This document shows positions 8,398-15,700 of a DNA stretch of 21,433 nt, piece by piece. Below the pieces are notes generated by a model that saw only the letters and a program-made list of their open reading frames with translations, was not told the origin of the DNA and searched no databases. The stretch comes from Deltaproteobacteria bacterium (GTDB taxonomy: Bacteria > Desulfobacterota_B > Binatia > UBA9968): assembly GCA_027297485.1 (NCBI GenBank), contig JAPUHZ010000267.1:1-21433 (forward strand). The letters are read 5' to 3'. Both the position numbers and the translations under genes were made by a program. The number at the start of each line of letters is the position of its first letter. The stretch's first letter is position 1.

Positions 8398-10635
8398 ATG
8401 GTCTTTCCTACGGTAGTAGGTGCTCCAGTCCCGCGAGCGGAAGGTCCCGACAAGGTCACTGGTCGCTCCATTTACGCCGCCGACGTCGACCTCCCTGGGC
8501 TACTCTGGGGCAAAATACTCCGGAGCCCTTACCCTCACGCCCGCATCCGTCGCATTGATGCTTCCAGAGCCCGCCAAGTACCAGGCGTGAGAGCCGTCAT
8601 CTCCGGCCAGGAGATCCCAGGCCACTTCATGGGCAAAAAGATCCGCGACATGCCCGTCCTTTGCTGGGATGTGGTGCGGTTCGTAGGGGATAGGGTGGCA
8701 GCCGTGGCCGCCGACACGGCCGAGGCCGCAGAAGAGGCCCTGACCCTTATCCAAGTCGAGTACGAGCAACTGCAAGCGATCTTCGATCCGCTGGAGGCTA
8801 TGGGGCCCGACGCCCCGGTCATACACGAAGACGTAGCAGGTTATGACGGCGCACCCAAAGAACGGCTCGCACTGGATGTGCCCAATGGTCTTACCCGGCT
8901 GGCTTGGCAGAAGGGTGATGTAGAGCAGGGCTTTGGCGATGCGGACCTGGTTTTGGAGCACACCTTTCGTATCCCTGGTCGACACCAAGGGTACCTTGAG
9001 CCCCATGCCGGGGTGGTTGCTATCGATTCCGATGGCCGGATCCAGGTGTGGGTCTCTACCAAGAACTCCTTCGGCACCCGTACTCAGATGGCAAAGGCCA
9101 TACGTGTGCCTGAAGAGCAGATCCGCATCAACCCGGTAAACGTGGGCGGGGAGTTCGGCGGAAAAGGCGACGTTCTGGATCTTCCTGTTGCCTACTTCCT
9201 GGCCCAGCGTTCGGGACAACCGGTGAAAATCGTCATGACCTACACCGAGGAGTTGATGGCGAGCAACCCGGCCCATCCCACGGTGGTTACCGTGCGCAGT
9301 GGCGTGAAGCGGGACGGCCGCATCATGGCCCGTTATCTGCGGATGGTCCATGCCAGCGGCGCCTATGGCGCACTCAAGTCCAACGCCGCTCTGGCCACTT
9401 GGCATGAGGTCGGCGGCTCTTACCGAGTTGAGAACGCCGCCTCTGAGTTTCTTCAGATCTACACGAACACTGTCCCCGGTGGCTATTACCGCAGTCCTGG
9501 GTCCGTGGCGATGTTTTTCGCCCTGGAGTCCCACACAGATATCATCGCCCGGGAGTTGGGCATGGACCCCGCAAAGTTTCGGTTGAGGAATTTCATTGGT
9601 GAGGGAGAAGAGGACGCTATCGGCAAGCGACTGCGCAGCGTGCGCTTCCGCGAGGTCCTTCAGTCGGCCTTGGATGCCGCCGGTTGGAAGAAGCCTAAGC
9701 CAGGCCCCAGCTACGGCCGCGGTATCGGCCTCTTTGGTCGTCACATTGGCGGAGGTGACACTGGGATCATTCTTTCTGTTGAGCCCGACGGCGTATTCAC
9801 GGTGATAAGCCCTACCATCGACCAGGGGGCAGGCACGCACACTATCTTGCGACAACTGGTGGCTGAAGAGATGCGGGTTTCCGTCGAGCATGTGCGGGTA
9901 GTGGTGGGCGACACCGACATAGCCCCCCGCGACAGTGGCGCCAGGGCGAGCCGGATGACCTATGTCGCCGGCCGCGCTATCGTTCAGGCCTGTGGTGAGC
10001 TGCAGGAGCAACTAATGGCGCAAGCCGCTCGAATGTTGGAGTGTAAGCCGGAGGAGGTAGACTTTCTCGACGCCAAATATTGGCTCCGGGAAGATCCCAG
10101 CCAACAAGTCAGCTTGAGAAAGATCGTTGCCCAGGCCAGGCGTCGCCTCACCGTCACTGTTCATGAGGATTCGCCGTATGCCGACGATGTGACCTACTTC
10201 TGCGCGCAGGTTGCCGAGGTTGAGGTCGACCCGGAGACCGGCAAGGTGCGGTTACATCGCTTCGTCACCGCGCACGATGTGGGCACGATCATCAACCCCA
10301 TCACGCATCAGGGTCAAATCGACGGAGGAGTGATCATGGGCCTAGGGCAGGCCCTCATGGAGGAACTGGTCTTAGAGAACGGTCAGGTCATCAACGCCAG
10401 CCTCGGGGATTATAAACTCCCCACGGGCGCCGACATTCCTGACCTTAAAACCGTTCTGGTGTACTCCGGAGGCGGTCTGGGGCCTTACGAAGCTAAGGCG
10501 ATAGGCGAATTCGCAAACAACAGTCCTCCCGCCGCCATCGCCAACGCCGTGGCCGATGCGGTGGGTGTCCGTCTATTCGAGATGCCCATTACCGCTGAGA
10601 GAATCTATCACGGTCTAAAGGAAAAGAACCGATAG
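8398..10635 (+). CDS. Xanthine dehydrogenase/CO-dehydrogenase family molybdopterin-binding large subunit (2)
   Basis: The 745-residue Mo-hydroxylase catalytic subunit opens with VVGAPVPRAEGPDKVTG, typical of the family. The cofactor motifs are VNVGGEFGGK (247-256), YYRSPGSV (363-370), IDQGAGTH (474-481) and AKAIGEFANNSPPAA (699-713) with catalytic E704. The Arg-loop has SPG where many relatives have GxG, and the Glu loop is GEFANNSPP rather than GEPPxxP. It is therefore a different subfamily from the copy at 3969-6287 and probably takes another substrate. No FeS or FAD subunit gene adjoins it. No Shine-Dalgarno is visible before the ATG at 8398. It lies 110 bases after the FAH gene and could share its transcript. 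It ends in convergence with the cyclase gene at 10677. Confidence 0.9.
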   Translation: MVFPTVVGAPVPRAEGPDKVTGRSIYAADVDLPGLLWGKILRSPYPHARIRRIDASRARQVPGVRAVISGQEIPGHFMGKKIRDMPVLCWDVVRFVGDRVAAVAADTAEAAEEALTLIQVEYEQLQAIFDPLEAMGPDAPVIHEDVAGYDGAPKERLALDVPNGLTRLAWQKGDVEQGFGDADLVLEHTFRIPGRHQGYLEPHAGVVAIDSDGRIQVWVSTKNSFGTRTQMAKAIRVPEEQIRINPVNVGGEFGGKGDVLDLPVAYFLAQRSGQPVKIVMTYTEELMASNPAHPTVVTVRSGVKRDGRIMARYLRMVHASGAYGALKSNAALATWHEVGGSYRVENAASEFLQIYTNTVPGGYYRSPGSVAMFFALESHTDIIARELGMDPAKFRLRNFIGEGEEDAIGKRLRSVRFREVLQSALDAAGWKKPKPGPSYGRGIGLFGRHIGGGDTGIILSVEPDGVFTVISPTIDQGAGTHTILRQLVAEEMRVSVEHVRVVVGDTDIAPRDSGARASRMTYVAGRAIVQACGELQEQLMAQAARMLECKPEEVDFLDAKYWLREDPSQQVSLRKIVAQARRRLTVTVHEDSPYADDVTYFCAQVAEVEVDPETGKVRLHRFVTAHDVGTIINPITHQGQIDGGVIMGLGQALMEELVLENGQVINASLGDYKLPTGADIPDLKTVLVYSGGGLGPYEAKAIGEFANNSPPAAIANAVADAVGVRLFEMPITAERIYHGLKEKNR

Positions 10636-10676
10636 AAGAGAGGGAAGATGTTCACCATCCTTCGGGGCTTACCAGT

Positions 10677-11786
10677 CTAACCTTTCAGTCGAAAGATATT
10701 GTAAGCGGTGATGGGGCGCTGGAAGCCCTTAAGAGACAGCTCACCAACCCCCTCTACATCCACAAGGTCCTCGATGGTTGCCAGTAGGCGTTGCGAGATG
10801 AGGATCTGGCCGGGTTTGGCCTCGCCGCAGAGGCGGGAGGCGAGATTGGTGACCGTACCGATGGCTCCGTAATCCCAGCGTCCCTCGAAACCGATGCCGC
10901 CTATGGTGGCGTAGCCCTGTGCGATGCCGACACCGAAGTCGAGCTCGTAGCCCAATTTGCGCCACTTGACGGTCAGCTCACCCACTCGTTCCCTCATCGG
11001 CAACGCCATCCGGATCGCTCGCTCGGCCGGGTTCGGGACCGGCACCGGGTCATTAAAGAAAATCATCGTGCCGTCTCCGGTGAAGCGCTCGAGAGTCCCT
11101 TCGTGCTGTAGGACCAGTTTGCCCATTTCTGCGTGGTACTCGCGAAGGACACCCATAACCTCCTCGGGCTCGGAAGTCTCGGCAAAGGCGGTAAAGCCCC
11201 GCAGGTCCAAGAAGACTACCGTTACGTCTCGCCGGTGCGTTTTAAGCGGGTCCTCAGCACCTCCCGCTACGATCAACTCGGCGAGTTGAGGTGAAAAGAA
11301 GCGCTTTAGCCGACCCATACGTTCGAGCTGTGCTAACTGTTCCTGAACTCGCTGCTCTAAGGTCTTGGTCCACTCAGAAAGCTGAGCAGCTTGAGCCTGA
11401 ACGGTGTCATAGAGCTCTTTGATCCTAAGAAGTGAACGGACTCGAGCCAGGAGCTCGCCCTGATTAATGGGCTTAGTGAGAAAGTCGTCAGCCCCCGCAT
11501 CGAGCCCCTTGATTCGCTCCTGAGTTGCGTCGAGCGCCGTGACCATTACCACGGGGAGGATCTCTGTTGCAGGATTCTCGCGGATCTTACGACAGACCTC
11601 GTAGCCGCTCATCTCCGGCATCACTACGTCTAACAACACTAAATCAGGTCGTTCGGCCTCCACCTGATCTAATGCCTCTCGCCCTGAGGCCGCGGTCACG
11701 GCGGTGTATCCCTTCACTGTCAGGATGTCAGCCAGGAGCTTGACATTTTTGGGCGTGTCGTCCACCACAAGGATTTTAGCTGGCAT
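10677..11786 (-). CDS. Response regulator receiver fused to class III adenylate/guanylate cyclase
   Basis: The 369-residue protein has a receiver domain (about 4-122: VVDD, phospho-acceptor D53 in LLDVVMPE, T84, K105), a helical linker rich in Gln and Leu (about 123-165) that probably dimerises it, and a class III cyclase domain (about 185-345). The two metal-binding Asp (D194 in FLDLRGF, D238 in GDGTMIFF) and the transition-state pair N314 and R318 in NLASR are present, so it should be active. The base-specifying Lys position reads Arg (ERFTGDG), so ATP or GTP preference is uncertain. The ATG at 11786 is chosen over a GTG two codons upstream because GGGAAG lies eight bases before it. It is the third signalling gene of the minus-strand cluster, and a phosphorelay from the kinase is likely. 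Confidence 0.9.
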   Translation of the reverse strand: MPAKILVVDDTPKNVKLLADILTVKGYTAVTAASGREALDQVEAERPDLVLLDVVMPEMSGYEVCRKIRENPATEILPVVMVTALDATQERIKGLDAGADDFLTKPINQGELLARVRSLLRIKELYDTVQAQAAQLSEWTKTLEQRVQEQLAQLERMGRLKRFFSPQLAELIVAGGAEDPLKTHRRDVTVVFLDLRGFTAFAETSEPEEVMGVLREYHAEMGKLVLQHEGTLERFTGDGTMIFFNDPVPVPNPAERAIRMALPMRERVGELTVKWRKLGYELDFGVGIAQGYATIGGIGFEGRWDYGAIGTVTNLASRLCGEAKPGQILISQRLLATIEDLVDVEGVGELSLKGFQRPITAYNIFRLKG

Positions 11787-11840
11787 TTTCACGTCTTCCC
11801 TTGGCGCTCCTTGCTCCTACACACGGGTCATATTGTCTTT

Positions 11841-11906
11841 CTTCGAGACCTTCGTGTCCTCTGTAGTTGAAATCTCCTCACCACGAAGAGCACGAAGCAC
11901 ACGAAG
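11841..11906. repeat. Degenerate CACGAAG-type inverted repeat between the two receiver genes
   Basis: The left arm at 11841-11866 (CTTCGAGACCTTCGTGTCCT and on) and the right arm at 11879-11906 (CACCACGAAGAGCACGAAGC and on) are imperfect reverse complements around a 12-base centre. The right arm shares the CACCACGAAG unit with the two repeats bounding the GxxExxY cassette at 12325-12765. It fills most of the 142-base gap between the receiver and cyclase genes. It may be the empty or collapsed form of the same element. Confidence 0.65.
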
Positions 11907-11928
11907 TATAGGAATGATCCGTCATGCC

Positions 11929-12312
11929 TTACGGTTTCCCTCGTGCATCGAGGACCCGCCGTACTTCCTCTAGAAAATCATTCACGCTGATAGGCTTGGT
12001 CTGATAACCGTCGAAGCCTTCCGCCAACATCGTCTCTCTATTGTGAGTCATGGCCGAAGCGGTAACTGCAATGACCGGGATCCCCTTTGTCTTTGGATCG
12101 GTCCGAAGCTGCTTCAGGGCCGTAATCCCGTCCATCCCGGGAAGCTGGATGTCCATGAGGATGAGGGCAGGTAAGGCTTCTCGGGCAAGCTTAAGTCCCT
12201 CTTCGGCGGTCTCAGTCTCTAGGGTTTTATAGCCCTTGAACTGAAGGACATCTCGCACCAGCTTACGGTTCTTCTCGTTATCTTCTATTATGACAATCAG
12301 CTCTCCAGCCAC
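11929..12312 (-). CDS. Stand-alone response regulator receiver protein (CheY/DivK-like)
   Basis: This 127-residue protein is a single receiver domain with no output domain. IIEDNEKN (8-15) holds the acidic pocket, D54 in LILMDIQLPGMDG is the phospho-acceptor, T84 is the switch residue, and K106 in YQTKPIS is the conserved lysine. It most resembles the receiver modules attached to hybrid kinases (the DNEKNRKLVRDVL opening), so it likely acts as a phosphate shuttle or allosteric partner of the GAF kinase encoded upstream. The start is GTG at 12312, with AAGGAG five bases before it. That ribosome-binding site begins only a few bases from the inverted-repeat cassette at 12325, so the cassette separates this gene from the kinase without destroying its translation signals. 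Confidence 0.92.
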   Translation of the reverse strand: MAGELIVIIEDNEKNRKLVRDVLQFKGYKTLETETAEEGLKLAREALPALILMDIQLPGMDGITALKQLRTDPKTKGIPVIAVTASAMTHNRETMLAEGFDGYQTKPISVNDFLEEVRRVLDARGKP

Positions 12313-12324
12313 TTTTGCTCCTTA

Positions 12325-12345
12325 CTCACCACGAAGGACACGAAG
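12325..12345. repeat. Left 21-bp inverted repeat of the GxxExxY cassette
   Basis: The 21 bases beginning CTCACCACGAAGG are the exact reverse complement of 12745-12765. The right end is three bases from the stop codon of the GxxExxY gene, and after 12345 the similarity to the CACGAAG unit continues into the last codons of that gene. Confidence 0.85.
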
Positions 12346-12347
12346 GT

Positions 12348-12719
12348 TTAGAGCACGAATCTCCTGATGCCCTTTTTTAAAACATCCACGTTGAAGTTGA
12401 TCAGAAGCCCAACCTTGACGTTGACAAGCTTCATGTAAGTAAGGATTTGCGCTTCGTGGATCTTCAACAGTTGCTCCACACTTTTGAGCTCAACGATCAA
12501 GCGATCATCGACAAAGAGATCAACCCGATAACCACAGTCGAGCTTGATTTCTTTGTACTTGACGGGTAGTTGCTGCTGAGCCTTAAACGGAATCCCTGCT
12601 CGATTTAACTCATACGCCAAGCACTACTCGTAGGTCGACTCCAGTAGCCCCGCCCCAAGCTCACGGTGCACTTCAATCGCACAACCAAGAACTTTGTTTG
12701 ATAGTTCATCAAACTTCAC
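12348..12719 (-). pseudogene. GxxExxY protein (PD-(D/E)XK nuclease-like), broken by one in-frame TAG
   Basis: From a GTG at 12719 the frame reads VKFDELSNKVLGCAIEVHRE, then LGAGLLESTYE. It meets TAG at 12624-12626 and continues CLAYELNRAGIPFKAQQQLP to a TAA at 12348. Total length with the stop read through is 123 residues, normal for this family. The signature G-x-x-E-x-x-Y (G24, E27, Y30) sits just before the stop. The PD-(D/E)XK-like core (YRVDL with D67, VELKS with E77 and K79) and the family C terminus GLLINFNVDVLKKGIRRFVL lie after it. Relatives usually have Gln here, so CAG to TAG is the simplest lesion. A TTG at 12620 could restart a 90-residue product without the signature. The gene sits inside a cassette with perfect inverted ends. 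The biological role of the family is not established. Confidence 0.85.
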
Positions 12720-12744
12720 TTTTGTTTCTATTTTCCTTCGTGCT

Positions 12745-12765
12745 CTTCGTGTCCTTCGTGGTGAG
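12745..12765. repeat. Right 21-bp inverted repeat of the GxxExxY cassette
   Basis: Exact reverse complement of 12325-12345, ending in CTTCGTGGTGAG. Inward of it the CTTCGTG unit repeats once more (12736-12744). On the minus strand this supplies GAAGGA upstream of the GTG start of the GxxExxY gene. The kinase stop codon begins 11 bases outside. Confidence 0.85.
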
Positions 12766-12775
12766 TCATCCCTTC

Positions 12776-15700
12776 CTACTTTATCGGCAAGCTGAATGTA
12801 AAAGTGGAGCCTTTTCCCTGCTCGCTCTCCACCCAGATCTTGCCCCCGTGCATTTCAACGAACTTTTTAGTCAGCGTCAACCCAAGCCCTGTCCCTTCGC
12901 GTTTCTGGTCGTAGTGGGCTCCTACCTGACGAAACTCTTCGAAGATCGTCTCCTGGTCTTCTAGTGGAATTCCGATGCCCGTGTCAGCAACCGAGATGAC
13001 AACCGAGCCGTCGCCCAACATGGCCTTGACCCGAACTTGCCCCCCCTCCGGAGTGAATTTCACCGCGTTGGAAAATAGATTCAAGAGGATTTGTTTAAAC
13101 TTCCGCTCGTCACCAACGAAATCGCCAATTTGCTTGTCAACCTCGCGGGAGAGAGAGATCCCGTGACGGGTGGCGCGCTCCCGCACGAGCGTGATCGTGT
13201 TCTCAACGGCCAAGGGAAGGTCGAACTGAGCCAGCTCTAGCTCCATGCGCCCCGCCTCAACCTTTGACAGATCCAGTATGTCGTTGATGAGGGAAAGGAG
13301 GTGGCGGCCGGAAGAGAGAACGTCCCCGACATACTCGTCCTGCTTTTCGTTCAGCTCGCCGAACATGTGCTGTAATAGAACCTCAGAAAAGCCGATAATG
13401 GCGTTGAGCGGCGTACGGAGCTCATGAGACATGTTGGCGAGAAACTCAGACTTGTGACGGTTGGCGGCCTCGATCTCCCGGCTCTTGTCCTCGATCTCGC
13501 GGAAAAGCCTGGCATTCTGGATTGCAAGGGCCGATTGTGTCGCAAAAGTCTGGAGGAGGTTCACGATCTCCGGTTCGAAGTTCCCCGACTCCCGTCTCCA
13601 GACAGTTAATGCTCCAATATTCTGCTGTTCGCGGTGAAGTGGTACTGAAAGAAGAGATCGATAGCCGAGCCTTATCAGCATGGGCCGAGTCCTTGTGCCT
13701 GTTTCTTCTCGTTGATTTAAGAGGTCCGGAACCTGTATCGGTGTCCGAGTAGTTGCCGTTCGTCCGGTTGCACCCTCACCCAAACGTACCGGGGTTACCC
13801 GAAGAGCCTCAACGACTTCTGGGTTCATACGGTGGCTAGCCCTGAGATGAAACTCTTGCTTGTCCTCATCGTACTCGTAAATAACTCCGCAGTCAGTTCC
13901 TGAAAGCTGGACCGCGTGTGATACGATACTCGTCAACACGGTCTCCAGTTCCAGAGTGGAGCTGACCGCCTGCCCAACCTCACTCAGAGCTTTAAGTTCC
14001 TCTACCGATCGAGCCAGCTCGCGCGTTCGCTCTTGGATCTCATGGAAAAGTCGAACATTTTCTATAGCAATCACGGCCTGGGAGGCAAAAGTTTCTAGCA
14101 GTTTGATCTGCTTGTCCGTGAAAGGACGAACTTCCGTTCGGCGAATTACAATCAAACCAATAGAAACACCCTCTCGTAGCAATGGGGTGGCAAGGATAGT
14201 TCGGGAGCCTGTGCGCTCCTGAAGCGCCTTGGACTCTGGAAATTCAGTAAACTCAGTTGTGATATCGTGAATATGAATCGTCTGCAGGTCAATTACAGCT
14301 CGGCCAATCAGACTGCCTCGGGTGAAAGGCATCCTGTCACCAACAGGGAAGCCTGTAGACATTGAACCATAAGAAGCTACTAGACAAAGAAGATCACCCT
14401 CAACACGCATGATTTGGGCATCTGTTGCTTCGCATAGCCGGGCGGCACTCTCGGCAACCGCGTCCATGACTGGCTGCAGGTCGGTCGGCGAACTGGCGAT
14501 CACACGCAGAATTTCTCCCGTTGCCGTCTGCTGCTCCAAGGCCTCAGTAAGGTCGCGCGTGCGAGCCTGCAATTCCTGAAACAGTCTCACGTTTTCGATG
14601 GCGATCACTGCCTGGGAGGCAAAAGTTTCTAGCAGTTTGATTTGATTGTCCGTGAAAGGTCGGACCTCCATGCGGCGGATATGAATCGTCCCGATGGGAG
14701 TTTCCTCGCGCAGCAACGGCGTGGCAAGCACTGTCCGAACGCCGAGACGTCTAGCGAAAGGCGCTGGGAAGTCGTCCTCTGGCTCTGCTGCCAGATCATT
14801 AATGTGAAGTGTTCGCCGGTCAATCACGGTCCGGCCGGGTATAGAGTAACGATTAATTGAAATGGGTCGACCCTCACCCCGCCGTGTCGGTATCGACCCG
14901 TAGTTAGCCACAGATAGAATGCTGTCGCCATCGATACGATGAATCACGGCGTCGGTTGCCTCACACAAACGCGCGGCATTTTCTGCAACCACATCCAGCA
15001 CCGGCTGAATATCTGTCGGAGAACTGGCAATGACACCCAATATCTCACTCGTAGCCGTTTGCTGCTCCAGTGACTCCTTGAGCTCTTGAAACAGCCGGAC
15101 GTTTTCGATGGCGATCACGGCCTGGTCGGCGAAAGTTTTGAGAAGAGCGATCTGCTTATCGGTGAAGGGCTTTACCTCTAAACGGCGAATCCCGATCATG
15201 CCGATAGCCACGCCTTCGCGCAGCAGCGGTGTTCCCAGCATCGTGTGAACACCTCGTTGCATTGCTCGGTCTTGCTCCTCTGGATATTCGCCGGGAACCG
15301 CGACAATGTCAGGAATATGAATCGTCCGGGCATCGACAACTGTTCGTCCAGTCAATGAGTCGCGAGCGATAGGCGTTTCAAATCCAATCGGACTTCCCGG
15401 GACCGACCCATAGGTGGCGACCTTTCGAATACGAACGCCCTCCATCACCATGAAGACATTCGCGTCATCTGCTGCACAAATGCGCGCAGCATTCTCGGCA
15501 ACCGTGTCCAACACCGGTTGAATATCTGTCGGTGAGCTGGCGATAACGCCCAAGATTTTACTCGTGGCCGTTTGCTGCTCCAACGATTCCTTAAGCTCTT
15601 GGAACAGTCGGACGTTCTCGATGGCGATCACTGCCTGGTCGGCGAAAGTGGTGACCAGATCAATCTGCCTGGTGGTAAAAGGCCTGGCATCCGTTCTGAA

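Larger units (their letters stand above)
12325..12765. mobile_element. 441-bp inverted-repeat-bounded cassette carrying the GxxExxY gene
   Basis: Perfect 21-bp terminal inverted repeats enclose the whole GxxExxY frame and little else. The cassette lies between the kinase stop (12776) and the ribosome-binding site of the receiver gene (about 12318). A related repeat without a gene lies 420 bases away at 11841-11906. No transposase and no clear target-site duplication were found, so any movement would be in trans. That it moves at all is inference from the architecture. Confidence 0.55.

Noticed and set aside
8500..10011. A 503-codon open frame antisense to the second Mo-hydroxylase subunit
   Set aside because: It lies wholly opposite a gene with every family motif intact. 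The protein is low in recognisable structure and rich in His, Gly and Arg, typical of antisense frames created by codon bias.
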